Shown here one piece after another: positions 1 to 13,100 of a stretch of 64,000 nt of DNA. Position 1 is the stretch's first letter. The number at the start of each line of letters is the position of its first letter. The translations under genes were made by a program, and so were the position numbers. The notes beneath the pieces were generated by a model. That model saw nothing but the letters and a program-made list of their open reading frames with translations. It was not told the DNA's origin and searched no databases. Origin of the DNA: Paragordius varius (Eukaryota; Nematomorpha); NCBI GenBank assembly GCA_964247055.1, contig OZ176051.1, positions 14,942,001-15,006,000 on the forward strand, in the 5' to 3' direction.

Positions 1-2014
1 CGTGTGATTGATATGTCCAACTAAACGTACGTTATTAATCAAATCAATAAAGCTACGTTTTGCAACTTTGGAAAGAGATTTAAGAAGGACCAATTGAAAT
101 TTTTCTCATAACCAAATATTGTAAGTTTGATCGATTTAATCATTGTGTGTGTAGACAATTCCTTTAACAATTCATATGTATAATTAATATTTGCGTGATA
201 ATCCCCAACACTAACTACTGTTGAATTTTTTTGCCGGACTTAAAAGCCTGAATAGTAGATACAAAAAATATTGCTGAATTGGCTTCTGTTTTAACTATTC
301 TGATCATATCACTGATTGATAATACATCCGAACAATTATAATTATTTGTCGATTCTATGTGTATGCATTGAAAATTATAAAATTTACAATAATCCAGGCG
401 CCTTATCAACGTTAATATGTGCGTTTTATTGGCAAAATCGTAGATTGAACCATCTCTGTATTTGCAAGCACCAATAAAATTGCCAATTTCACTAATTACA
501 TTGGTCATACCCGCACACTTGAGGTTATTCCCGATAACTATATGTAAAAAAAAGTTAAGAAATAAAATTAATTTCTAAATCTTAATAATATTAAAAAAAT
601 GATTTAATCAAAAAAAGATAGCGAATTGAAAAATCATCATTTATTGAAACATTATTCAATTTCATTGTACTCATTTGGTTGGTAATTTTCTTTAAATATG
701 GTGAGCTAATGTCTATGATTTGTAATTGTGGATATTCTTTTAATTCATCAATGTCAAATGTCTCAATAAAATTGTTTGAAATGTTTAAATATTACATATT
801 TAAGAAATAAGATTGTTCTTTAAGTGAAACAATATTTTCATTTTCCAAAGGAGGGAATAAATGCGTTATGTTATTATAAGCCAGATTTAAATGTGTAAGA
901 TTCCAAAGTTGTTGCCAAACATCCATATAAATAGCAGAGATTTGATTGTTTTCCAAGTTTAAAGATGAAGATTGCAAACTAGTCAAGTTTATATGTAACA
1001 AATGACTAGCATTTATTTGACCGTTCAATTTAAATACCAAATTTAGACTTTGTAACTTAGAACAAAATTGGTATTTTTCGTTCATTTTCTCCAATTCTAT
1101 CTGATTATAACTTAGGTTAAGAGCTTTTAGGCTGGGACTACACACATCAGTCCAACTACTTAATTTATTACCAGATAAATCCAATGTTTCTATGTTATGC
1201 GTTGCATTGAATCCCCCAATGACTACGTTTTTTAGATTCTTTCCAACTTTTAAATATTTTAAAGAAGGTGGAATATTCTGTAAATTAATTGTCTCCAAAT
1301 TGCTAGATAATAAAGTAAGATTAATCAGTTTCATTAAATTCCCTAAATTGGTTAATGATTGCGATGACAAATTTGTATGACCATTCATCTCCAAACTTTT
1401 TAGTGATGATGAAAAGTATTTTATTTGGCTTAAATCAAACGGTGTTTGCACATTTATTGATAAGAAGGTTAGGTTAGATTGGGACCCCAAATGTCTGAAT
1501 AATTGTTCCAATGCAGATTTAGATATTGATTTGTCTACTTGATTAATTTCCAAGCGGTTTAAATTGGGCAATGACATGTCCCCCGTAGTATTAACACTTT
1601 TAATTCGAACATTATCCAACTTTAATGCTCTTATCCATGTTACTTTTATATCGTTCAAGTTTAGCATTTCAAAATCGCAATTTATGAAGGTTAAATCAAA
1701 AAACTTATCTTAGAATCAAACATATCCTTATTATACCCAGACATTGATCCTGAACCACTGTGGTGAATTTGTTCTTCATCGTCGATCGGATAAAAATTTC
1801 GATGCGAATATAATTTCGCTAATTCTTCCAATTTAACTTTTAACATTTCCAATTGTCTGTCTCCCATGTTTTTGCATTTTATTTGGCTTAATTTACATTC
1901 ACATGGATTGGTTATATTGAGGCACCAATCATGAAAAACTTTGTTCGGAATGACTTCCGTGTGTGCTTTAATAAACGGACAAGCGCAGAAAAAAAGTATT
2001 ATAGGTAAATGCAT
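1..2014 (-). CDS. Secreted leucine-rich-repeat protein, copy 1 (5' part only)
   Basis: This is the 5' part of the gene described in full at 10,192-13,526. The start codon is at 2,014, followed by a signal peptide, an LRR N-terminal cysteine cluster and the first LRR block down to about 671. A probable 133-nt intron (670-538) follows, then the first LRR cap and the start of the second LRR block, which runs off the left edge. It shares with the other copies the one-base-short homopolymers at 1,698-1,703, 226-232 and 58-61, and the in-frame TAA at 792-794. Confidence 0.75.
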
Positions 2015-2039
2015 TTCACGTTTTTAACGAAAAAAAATT

Positions 2040-5000
2040 TAATGATAAAATAGAGTTATAAACTGCTAAAAATTTCTTTATTAATCGAAAATGAAGATTG
2101 TGTAATTCAGCGAATTGTTATTTACTAGCCTTATACGCAAGTTACATATAATAACTAGTAAATATAAGATATTACAACGAAAATAAATGATTAATATCTT
2201 CGAAATTTTATAATTAGAAATATAAATAAACAACCTACAGAGTTTACTTAATCGTTTCTAATGCATGCTACCTCTTTATAAAATAAACTTTTTTCGTGAT
2301 ATTTTTATTTTTTAGACGCACCTAGTTGATTGTAAAGATACAATTAGAAATTGATATTATCCTAATTAAGTAAAGTTATCTAGCCCAAAACTATTATATT
2401 TATATGATTTATTGTGTTAAATTACAATAAATTATACTAAGAAAATGTAATTACTTAAATACAAATATTTTTTTTAAAAGCTCTTTAAACCTTAATCCTT
2501 TTTAATAAATTATATAATTTGTGAATTTTATAAATTAGCAATTTAAACGTTTTTTGCAAAAAATATTTAGCGTTATTACATTTATATATATATATATATA
2601 TATATATAAATCTTTAAATTGTATTGTTTCAGTATTGATGAAGTTAAATAAAATCAGGGCTATAAAAGGTATAAACGCCCACGTGTTGTCTGAAGGTAAA
2701 ACATTTCATAACACGTTTTTAAAAGTCTGAGTTAAGTTAAACAATAACCTTCAAATATTGTATAGACTATTAGTTATATATATTGCTCATATTAATTAAA
2801 ATAAATTTACCAAATCAGTAGATAACAATAACAAATGAAATACAAAACTCTATTAACTAAAAAATTTAAAAATAGAAAACATTTACCTTAGTTTACTAAA
2901 CAACATTATTATAAAGATGCATTTATTAACTTGAATTTGTCTAGCGTTTTAAATCTACAAGTAGATTAAAGTTTATCAATATGCTAGATTAAATGAATTT
3001 TGGATTTCTAATCTTTGATAACAAACGTAACAATAAAATTGAATACAAGTTTTTTGAAATATGATATTGTGAGTAAGTTAATTTTTCCTGAATATTTTAA
3101 AAATTAAAACTCCAATAAATTTGCTATATTGAACAATATTATTGTGATGCCCCTACAATTTTAGATACAGTTACAAGAGTTATAATTAACCATTTCATTC
3201 TATTTAGCTAAAGCGGTTTTTTAATTTTAATAAAATTTATATCTTCTGGCGCTCTTGTATTTCGTCTCGACAGTTTTATTTAATATATCACTAATAAAAT
3301 AATGGCAACATAAATATGGCCTATAGTAGCATTCGTTACTATGTATAATGAATCATACGATAGCCAATTCTTTTGGTTATATAGTTTAAAATGCCTTATA
3401 CTATAGCTAAATTAACCATATCTACTTCATTTTCAAATACAAGTTCTTTATTGACTCAATTTTAGGTAAATGTAGATTAATAAATGTATTCATCGCTTTT
3501 TGTCAAAGTCTTTGGAGAATTAGCCTTAGTAAAATTAATAGGATAATATAAATGCCAAACATATAGATATTGAAAATATCCAAAACCATTTAAGAAAGGA
3601 CAATATAAATCAACCATTAGCTATAGATATGAGGTTAGTATTTCGATTATAATATATATTTATTTTAGACGCAAAAAGTATCTAAAAATTTTGTACTTTA
3701 TTAATCGAAAATAACGATTGTGTAATTCAGCGAATTGTTATTAAATAACCTTATACGCAGGTTAGATATAATAACAAAATTTTGTAAATGAAAGAATTAC
3801 AACGAAAATAAATGATTGATTTCTTGGAGATTTTATAATTAGAAATAACAACCTATTGAGTTTACTCAATTGTTTATTATGCTGCTACCTTTTATAGAAT
3901 ATCTTTTTTTTGTTATACTTTTATTTTTTTCGCACCTAGTTAATTGTAAAGATACAGGTATTATCCTAATTAAGCGTATAAAGTTATCCGACCCAAAACT
4001 ATTATTGTATGATTTATTGTGTTAAATTACAATAAAATTAAAATTATACTGAGTAAATGTAATTATTTATATGTAATTATTTTTATTAAAGTACTCTTTA
4101 AACCTTAATCTTTTTTAAATTATATAATTAAAATTGTGAATTTATAAATTAGCAATTTAAACGTTTTTTGCAAAAAATATTTAGCGTATACTATTACATT
4201 TATTATGTATATTTTAAATTGTATTGTTTACGTGTTGTCTGAAGGTAAAACATTTCATAATATTTAACACGTTTTTGAAGGTTTGAGTTATATAAAAAAA
4301 TAAAATCAAATATTGTATAGACTATTAGTTATATATATTGCTCATATTAAGTAAAATAAATTTACCATATCTGGAGAATTACAATAACATATGAAATACA
4401 AAACTCTATTTACACTTCGATTTAAATTGGGGTATCTAAATACCCCAGACTAAATTTAAATTAAAATTTTTAAAAAACACTGAAGGAAACGGTCCCAATT
4501 AAAATTTATGCTTCTATCCGGATAAATATTATATAAATATGCCAAAATATCTTGATAAAATTTTGTTTTGAAAAAAAGTTCCACCTCAAACTACTTCGAC
4601 GCCATTTTTATTTTACAAAAATTTTGCAAAATATCGTCTTCATTTAATTTTAAGGGTAAAACTAAAGCTTATTTTTTTTATAAATTACATCTAACATTGA
4701 TAGTAATAGAAAAAGCGTTTTATTTTGTATTATTTTTTTATTTTATAATTTGACACATGTCACGTTGACTAAATTTTTACCTGTCAGTTTTAGCTCAAAA
4801 AAGGTAATATCAAGTATTTTTAAATAAAATTTTTTATATATTTCGGTTTATAAATGTTATATAAGAGCAACATTTTGCCATGGTTTCGATTGCTTCCATA
4901 CATTTTAGACTACTTAATTTTAAACAGGCCTGGGGTATCCAACTACCCCAATTTAAATAGGACTAAAATGAGTGTGTTGTATCCAAGTGTTAACTAAAAA

Positions 5001-5575
5001 ATTTAAAAATAGAAAACATTTACCTTAGTTTACTAAACAACATTATTATAAAGATGCATTTATTAACTTGAAATGTAAAAAATATAAAGATATTATGTAT
5101 ACAAAATAATAATTAGTCAAGACAAAATGAATTTTGGATTACTATAACTAATCTCAAACGTAACAATAAAACTGGAATACAAGAATCAAAACTCCAATAA
5201 TTAATATTGAATAATACTCTGTGATTTAAAATACAGTTACAAGAGTTATTAACCATTTCGGGATTATGATTAGCTAAAGCGGTTTTTTCATTTTAATAGT
5301 TTCTTCAGCGCTATTGTATTTCGTCTCGACAGTTTTATTTAATATGTCACTATGAATCTTGAAATACAATGATACTTTATTAAAAATTTCGTGATATTTA
5401 TACTTTTTTATTAATGATAATTTTAACATGCATGTGCGTCACAATTGTAACAATATGTCTTTTCTTCTACGAATATATATATAAGAATTCCATAATGACT
5501 CACGAACATAAACGCCAAACGTTATTAATATAATAATATGATGTAAGATAAAAATACAATGATGCAATGTTGTAA
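2040..5575. other. Gene-free AT-rich block of the unit with an internal duplication (copies 2 and 3: 13,552-17,087; 25,131-28,676)
   Basis: No gene is visible. Two related segments lie in direct order: about 2,075-3,290 and about 3,695-5,348. Shared blocks occur in the same order, such as GTGTAATTCAGCGAATTG near each start and TTTCGTCTCGACAG near each end. The segments differ by many substitutions and indels, so they are older than the 11.5-kb tandem copies. The second segment carries the piggyBac-type MITE; the first has the uninterrupted site. A (TA)n run lies at 2,583-2,608 (14,095-14,120; 25,674-25,699). Confidence 0.8.
4413..4989. mobile_element. piggyBac-type MITE, 577 bp, unit copy 1
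   Basis: It begins CACTTCGATTTAAATTGGGG and ends …TGTTGTATCCAAGTG. The reverse complement of the right end (CACTTGGATACAACACACTC) matches the outer bases of the left end. The right flank is TTAA (4,990-4,993) and the left flank is TTTA (4,409-4,412), a one-base variant. The paralogous segment near 2,847 has a single uninterrupted TTAA at the same place, so this is a clean insertion at TTAA, as piggyBac elements make. It encodes no transposase. Confidence 0.85.
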
Positions 5576-5581
5576 ATTCAA

Positions 5582-6940
5582 CTACATATCACTCTCTTCC
5601 TCCTCTAAAAAACGCTTAGGAGGTTTGCGGACTCGATTTGGGTAACGCCTGGGGGCCTCACTCTGCTCACCATCCGACCTCAGTTGATCGGCATGTTTCC
5701 TCATCTCTATTCCATCTTCATCCTTTACTTCGTACGATAACGGCCCCGTCCTTACTTCAACCGTACCCGGTCGCCATCCTCTAGATATCTCGTTCTTTAT
5801 AAATATTGACTGACAAGGTGTAAATTCTCTTAAGGGTCTCGGTGGTGTACTTACTTTAGGAGTTTCTTTATCTTGGAACCAATTCAACGGTGTGTTGATG
5901 TTCCGCTTTAAAAACAACGATGCGGGGGTCGTCTTTATCTCGTATGCCATGAATTTCGATAGGCCAATAAAACATTTAAAGCCTCTTGACTCTTCACGCC
6001 AGTCATCATCGTAAAACGAAATTTTGATTTCAACGTATAAATCATTCTTTCCACTGAACCATTTGTCCTTGGGTGGTAAGGAGCAGATGTCACATGATTA
6101 ACGTTCCAGTTTGTCATCTTTTCCCGAAAATTGAACCATTTGAAAAAAGTAGCATTATCAGATACTAGCATTCTTGGAAAACCATTTCTCCAATTGTTTC
6201 AAAATCACATCAGATGTAGTACTGCTAAGTATCCACCTCCTCCCATCTTGAGAACGCGTCAATTAAAATCAAGCAATATTTACCACACATGAGACCTGCG
6301 ATGTCCACATGAAGTCTTTCCCATATTTCCACATTGAAGTCCATTTATATACCGGATTCTCAGCAACGTTCGCCCTGTTCCTCTGACAACACTGACAGTC
6401 TGTACTAACTTTTCAATGTTCTTATCCATTCCGGGCCAAAACACCAACGACCTTGTTTTTCATAGCAACGATCCCCGGATGTCCTTCATGAAACCAAGCC
6501 AAAATTCGTCTTCGCGCAGCTGTTGGGATAACCAACCGATCACCAACATATACGAAACCATCGGCTTGTTTGAGATCATTTCTAACGGCTTTGAATGCGG
6601 ATAATTCCGTTGACCAATCATTATTTTTAAATGCCATACCTAGTCGTTTTAACAGTTTACTCCAAACAATCTTTTTTTATTTGTTTTAAATCCACGAATG
6701 CGATTTGTCGGATTTTTTCGGCCACATATTCATCATCATTGTCTACGGATGTCTGACTCTTTTCGGGAATTCTTGAAAACACATCGGCCATGTTTGTCGA
6801 TTCCACAATATATTTCATATCAAAATCATACGCTGCGGCCTTGTAGATCCATGTTAACAATTTACAGTTTCTAATATAACTTCCGATTGTTCCGAATAAA
6901 TGAATTATCGCCTTATAATCTAACCAAACCTCACATACAG

Positions 6941-6979
<39 letters not shown>

Positions 6980-9620
6980 ATAAATTTTTCTAACCCAAAT
7001 AGCAAAGCCTTAGTTTCTAATTCAATCACAGAATAATTTTTTTCTGCATTCTGGCATTTTCTTGATGCGAATGCAATTGGTACCATTCTCTCTCCATTAG
7101 CAGAATTACAATTCCAAAGACTTTTGTAGACGTATCTTGTATTATTGTTTTATTATTTATGTTATAAGTGGCAAGTAAAGATTCTCTTGATATTAGTTTT
7201 TTGCTTGCTTAAATTCATTTTGATCTTGTGACCATCTCCATTCCTTTTTGGATCCTGTTAGTGCATGTAGATTACTAACCTTGACATGTATTCATAATTG
7301 AGCAATCCCAAAAAGGATCTTAACTCAGTTTTATTAGTAGGTGTTGCACATTTAGTAATGGCGTCGATTTTATCTTGTACAGGGCGAATTCCCTATTTGA
7401 TAACTCAAAACCCTAAAATTTAATATTCTTCTGATGGAATTATAATTTATCTTTTCTTAACGTAAACCCGCATTTTTGTAACCTTGTTAGGGTCTCGCTA
7501 AGATTTTTATTATGTTCATCTTTCGTTTTACCAACAATCAAAACATCTACGAGATAAGCCATTGTGCCTCGGCAATCTTTGAGTACCTCATCCATTATTC
7601 TCTGGAAAAGGATGGGAGAAACCTTTAATCCAAATGATAGGCGATTAAATTGGAAATATCCCATCGGGGTAGTAATAACTAAATATTTTTTACTTTCCAC
7701 ATCCACCGGAATTTGAAGGTATGCGCTCTTTAAATCAATGGACGAGAACCATGTGGATCCCGCACATTTAGACGCGATCGTGTCAAATGTTGGGATAATC
7801 TGAGATATGTTCTCCATCAAAGAATTGATAGTTACCCGGAAATCAGCGCACACCCTAATTTCCCCATTAGTTTTTACGACGTTAACCGTAGGAGTCGCCC
7901 ATTCCACATGGTTTGTGTAGGATCAACGGGACTCACTATTCCCAGGTCCATCAGTCTCACTCTGTATTACCAATGGAATTCGCCGTGCAGCACAATCTTT
8001 TGGTATTGCATCTGATCGGACATATTGACGAGATCACCGTTGTAACAACCCAATTTCCCGTTAAAGAGTTTTGGAAATCGCTTGAATACATCATCATGAC
8101 CATTATTATTATTAGATGTTACTTGATTAACTTTCACGTTATCCGGTAAGGTCATGCCAAAACCAATGATCCAAGGCAGCCCAAATATCGGAGATATGTT
8201 TTTCCCAAGAGTTTGATTGGGTTGTGCCGTAGGAAGTTAATCTGGGAGCACTCTTGGTGCTCCCACCGTCTTCCAGACATTTTTATTAATCAGAGAAGCA
8301 GCAGCTCCAGTATCGAAAACCATACTGACAGCTTGGCCATAAATCGTAGCGCAAATGTTCGCTTGTGTGCCCCATTTATTATAATTAGCGTTTATATTCT
8401 CACTATATCGTTTTTTATGGCGACACATTGCCTGAAAATGATTTTTTTATTACAATTGTGGTATATTTTTCCGAACGCGGGACATTGTTTTGGTATATGC
8501 GATTTACCACATTTGCCACATCTCCGCTTCCATTTCCATTCATTATTATTGCCATCATCTTCTTTATGTTCCATATCATTTCTATTATTATTATTATTAT
8601 TAATTAGTATTATTATTATAATTCGACCGATTCTTTTAAATTTTGAGGAAATGCTTGACGACGCATGGGAGGCAATGGCCCTTGCAAGTTCTTGATCCAA
8701 GCCATGTCGACAATGGTGGTTAATGACACCGCCTTCCCACCACACTTCGCATCAGGGAATTGTGATAAAGATCCATTTAGCATATATTCAAAATTTTATC
8801 TAGCGCGAGCTCTGCATTTTTGCGTTTTAAGAAAATTAGGCTATTTTAGAATGGGTTTTTCGGAGCCCACTCAAAAAATTTAGAAAAAATTTTCTTTTTT
8901 AATGTAGTTTATGATAAATTATATGACAATTTTTAGAATAAGCCATTTAGCTTTCATCCAAAAAATTTTATTTTACAAAAATGTGGGCAAACTTTGCCAT
9001 CATCTAATATGGAGCACTTGCCAGAAAAGTGTAATATATCATCAAGATATTTATTATTCCCGATTTTGTACACAGTGTATAAATACATTTTATTGAAAAT
9101 TATGTAATGTGCAACTAAAAGGTTAAAAAAGCAACTTTTTGAATTTGACCTAATACCCTAAATACTTGTAAAAATACTCAAATTTCAAATCGATAGGGTA
9201 TATAAAATCACCCCAAAAAGTCATAAAGTATTTATACAATAATGTTTTAAGTTTTCCACACATCTATTTAGTTATCTAGAAATTTTCTGATGTCCAAATG
9301 TATTGTTTTCTTCCAGATATAATTCGGGAGACCTTTGCGGGTTTTCCTAGTAGGAGTGAACAGCTTCATGTGACCCATTTAAATTAATTATGAATGAGAA
9401 ATTTTTGTTTTAGTTGTAACCATGTCAAACGCATTTATCATTTTGGTGAGGACGTTAGCCATTTAAAATTGTTAGATACTCGAGGGAGTTGACTTTTCTA
9501 ACGTTTGTATTTTGTGAGCCCATAACTTGCATTTTATTGGATAAGTCTTGACTTCTTTGTTCCATATGGCGCTTGGATATTCGGGTAGATAATTATCTTT
9601 GTCCTATTTAATATAGTTCA
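5582..9620 (-). mobile_element. Ty3/gypsy retroelement fossil, unit copy 1 (broken)
   Basis: Parts on the minus strand, in element order: gag-like stretch (about 9,620-9,280), zinc knuckle with CGKCGKSHIPKQC (about 8,500), aspartic protease with FDTGAAASLI (about 8,320), reverse transcriptase with WFSSIDLKSAYLQIPV (7,440-7,907), end of RNase H (6,657-6,860), integrase zinc-binding and core with PYHPRTNGSVERM (5,935-6,640), and a proline/arginine-rich integrase tail ending at 5,582. Gene order and motifs place it in Ty3/gypsy. It is broken in many places, no terminal repeats were recognised, and no envelope region was seen. An unrelated repeat (8,815-9,090) interrupts the gag side. It is old relative to the tandem duplication. 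Confidence 0.88.
8815..9090. repeat. Unclassified short interspersed repeat, copy in unit 1
   Basis: A roughly 275-bp segment inside the gypsy gag side. It shares ordered blocks with 36,585-36,920 and 56,608-56,905: a left edge like TTAAGAAAACTAGCCCAT, a middle AATGTGGGCAAA then GAGCACTTGC, and a right edge like GTACACAGTGTATA. It has no coding capacity, so it is probably a non-autonomous element. The family is not recognised. Confidence 0.6.
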
Positions 9621-9649
9621 TGATACTGATTTAGGTGGCTTTTACAAGT

Positions 9650-9990
9650 TTAAATTTTCATCCGCAAAAATAATTCCGAAGGAAATAAATACGACGTGGA
9701 GAAAATATTCAATTTGGAGAGAATAGCGGTGCCGTACAAGGTAAAAGATGGAAATCGATGCCTTCTCAGATCAATTACGGCCGACTGGCGTTTCGAGGGG
9801 TGGAGAGGAGAATGATTGTGGTCCAACGATAAACCAACCGATGTGTGCAATATAACAACCAATAATCGGAAAGTGAGGGACTAACAAGGCAAAGCAAAGG
9901 AAAGCGAGAAAGAACCAAAAAAGAGAATTTAATATATCCTATTGTTTGGCGAGTGACCTCAAGGGAGAAATCCATTAGCCTACACAAAAA
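9650..9990. other. Less AT-rich stretch of unknown nature (copy at 21,229-21,569)
   Basis: This segment is clearly richer in G and C than its surroundings and is open in two overlapping minus-strand frames of 70 codons. It lies just upstream of the gypsy gag-like stretch and ends before the LRR 3' end, so it may be the outer part of that fossil. No motif was recognised. Confidence 0.35.
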
Positions 9991-10191
9991 ATTAATGACT
10001 ATATTTTAGTTTTTGCATTTTGAACAAATGTATTATATATGTGACAAGATCTAACAACGATTTTGATTTAAGTCTCTAAGGGCAATAATATAGAATGCCA
10101 ATATTTATTTTTTCAAACACCCCCACTTAAAATATTTATTATTCCCAACACCCAATAACAACATTAAAACATGTTAAAACATTTTTTATTA

Positions 10192-13100
10192 TTATTGAAT
10201 CATTCCAGGATAAGAAATGTTGGGCCGTTTCTCACATTCCTCTATTAGAGTAGCATTAATGTTATCCAATTTAATTGTGCCAATAAGCATATATTTATTA
10301 TCATTGAGCTTTAGAGCAACCAATTGATTACAAACATCATTAAAGTATCCATTACCTATGCAAAATATTTATAATTAATGCGTGAAAATCAAAAATATTA
10401 AATATAATATAAACCACCTCTCTCATAAGAACACCAAAAAAGGCTTGGCTCATTATCCGCATCCTAAAATCTCTCAAAATTGGTAATGTGTTTGGTTGTT
10501 TTAAATATTTTAGAAATCTATTGAATAATATTCACAAGCTTTCAAAACAAAATAAAGGTATAGGAAGGAAGATAACATTAGAAGGCGTCGCATGTCATGG
10601 TGGCTTAAAATCAGTAAATCATCTAACAGCAAAAACCAAACCTAGGGAGGAGCCAAAAGAACCAAATTCACATAAAAGTTACCAAGAAATCATTACAAGA
10701 TCTTTACAGCAACACCGTATAATTGAGAAAAATATTGAAACATACATTGTATTGTTTAAGAGTGAAAACTAAGATAAACCAAATCTCACAAGTTAATTGT
10801 TTATATACCAAGTCAAACATTGCTTATTTTTGTGTTTCACAAATCTAATAATTAAATATCGTCACATCTCTATAAATAAATATACCTCTCAAATCAATGT
10901 TTAATTTTTTCTCCCTGTCTTTGCTTGAAAGTTTTTCCCAGCCTGGTATGCTGAAAAGGATTGTAATGCTGGCAAAACTGAAACTATTGAAATGTTTAAT
11001 GATTCCAAAAAATTGAAACTTATATCTATTCGTTCAATTGTCTGTTTATATGCAGCGCGTGTAAAATCAACGGATCTAATTTCACTATGATGTATTACAA
11101 GGGATTTTAAATGCGCCCATTTCTCAAATGGTTCCAAGTTTCTAAACCCCGTAACACATTCCAGGCCCAAAACTTCCAAATTATTTTCGGTTTCGAAAAA
11201 TTCGGGAGTGACCATACAATTCCTAAGGAACAAAGAGGTTAGATTTTTAGGGAAAGATTCAGCGGACCTAAGAAAGGTTTTTTGGAGATACGATTTTCCT
11301 TCTATGGTTAGGGAGCGAATGTTAGGGAATTTTCGCAATATGTCAGAAATATCATCGAAATCTTCCACCACGTGCAAAAGCAATTCTTTCGCGTTCAAAT
11401 TTTTCGCCGTAAAAGTGTTGGTGTATGATTTCACTTCTAGTCTTTCCAGTGAAGGCAAATAAGCTTCTATTACATTATCGAATTTTGACTCTAAAATTAA
11501 ACTCTTTATGGCCGTGTGATTGATATGTCCAACTAAACGTACGTTATTAATCAAATCAATAAAGCTACGTTTTGCAACTTTGGAAAGAGATTTAAGAAGG
11601 ACCAATTGAAATTTTTCTCATAACCAAATATTGTAAGTTTGATCGATTTAATCATTGTGTGTGTAGACAATTCCTTTAACAATTCATATGTATAATTAAT
11701 ATTTGCGTGATAATCCCCAACACTAACTACTGTTGAATTTTTTTGCCGGACTTAAAAGCCTGAATAGTAGATACAAAAAATATTGCTGAATTGGCTTCTG
11801 TTTTAACTATTCTGATCATATCACTGATTGATAATACATCCGAACAATTATAATTATTTGTCGATTCTATGTGTATGCATTGAAAATTATAAAATTTACA
11901 ATAATCCAGGCGCCTTATCAACGTTAATATGTGCGTTTTATTGGCAAAATCGTAGATTGAACCATCTCTGTATTTGCAAGCACCAATAAAATTGCCAATT
12001 TCACTAATTACATTGGTCATACCCGCACACTTGAGGTTATTCCCGATAACTATATGTAAAAAAAAGTTAAGAAATAAAATTAATTTCTAAATCTTAATAA
12101 TATTAAAAAAATGATTTAATCAAAAAAAGATAGCGAATTGAAAAATCATCATTTATTGAAACATTATTCAATTTCATTGTACTCATTTGGTTGGTAATTT
12201 TCTTTAAATATGGTGAGCTAATGTCTATGATTTGTAATTGTGGATATTCTTTTAATTCATCAATGTCAAATGTCTCAATAAAATTGTTTGAAATGTTTAA
12301 ATATTACATATTTAAGAAATAAGATTGTTCTTTAAGTGAAACAATATTTTCATTTTCCAAAGGAGGGAATAAATGCGTTATGTTATTATAAGCCAGATTT
12401 AAATGTGTAAGATTCCAAAGTTGTTGCCAAACATCCATATAAATAGCAGAGATTTGATTGTTTTCCAAGTTTAAAGATGAAGATTGCAAACTAGTCAAGT
12501 TTATATGTAACAAATGACTAGCATTTATTTGACCGTTCAATTTAAATACCAAATTTAGACTTTGTAACTTAGAACAAAATTGGTATTTTTCGTTCATTTT
12601 CTCCAATTCTATCTGATTATAACTTAGGTTAAGAGCTTTTAGGCTGGGACTACACACATCAGTCCAACTACTTAATTTATTACCAGATAAATCCAATGTT
12701 TCTATGTTATGCGTTGCATTGAATCCCCCAATGACTACGTTTTTTAGATTCTTTCCAACTTTTAAATATTTTAAAGAAGGTGGAATATTCTGTAAATTAA
12801 TTGTCTCCAAATTGCTAGATAATAAAGTAAGATTAATCAGTTTCATTAAATTCCCTAAATTGGTTAATGATTGCGATGACAAATTTGTATGACCATTCAT
12901 CTCCAAACTTTTTAGTGATGATGAAAAGTATTTTATTTGGCTTAAATCAAACGGTGTTTGCACATTTATTGATAAGAAGGTTAGGTTAGATTGGGACCCC
13001 AAATGTCTGAATAATTGTTCCAATGCAGATTTAGATATTGATTTGTCTACTTGATTAATTTCCAAGCGGTTTAAATTGGGCAATGACATGTCCCCCGTAG

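Larger units (their letters stand above)
1..11512. repeat. Tandem 11.5-kb unit, copy 1 (left part outside window)
   Basis: The first bases of the window recur at 11,513 and 23,092, and everything between is repeated in the same order and orientation. Contents left to right: 3' part of an LRR gene (minus), its 5' end near 2,014, a gene-free block with an internal duplication and a piggyBac-type MITE, a gypsy fossil from 5,582, and the 3' half of the next LRR gene from 10,192. The copies look nearly identical, with only scattered substitutions and a few small length differences. The unit start used here is arbitrary because the true left edge is not in the window. Confidence 0.97.

Noticed and set aside
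1192-1380. Plus-strand 62-codon frame over the LRR gene, and its copies
   Set aside because: It is a shadow of the LRR coding strand.
4568-4753. A 61-codon plus-strand frame in the piggyBac-type MITE, kept in all copies including the diverged one at 35,747
   Set aside because: It starts with TTG and is composed almost wholly of Lys/Phe/Leu/Ile from AT-rich DNA. It is shared because the MITE copies are related. It shows no transposase motif.
7913-8883. Plus-strand frames of 72-201 codons over the gypsy fossil
   Set aside because: They are shadows of the minus-strand retroelement, with low-complexity Ile/Leu runs from a trinucleotide repeat.
5582-9620. Possible long terminal repeats around the gypsy fossil
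   Set aside because: I compared the flanks by eye and saw no convincing pair of direct repeats. The tandem unit copies must not be mistaken for them.
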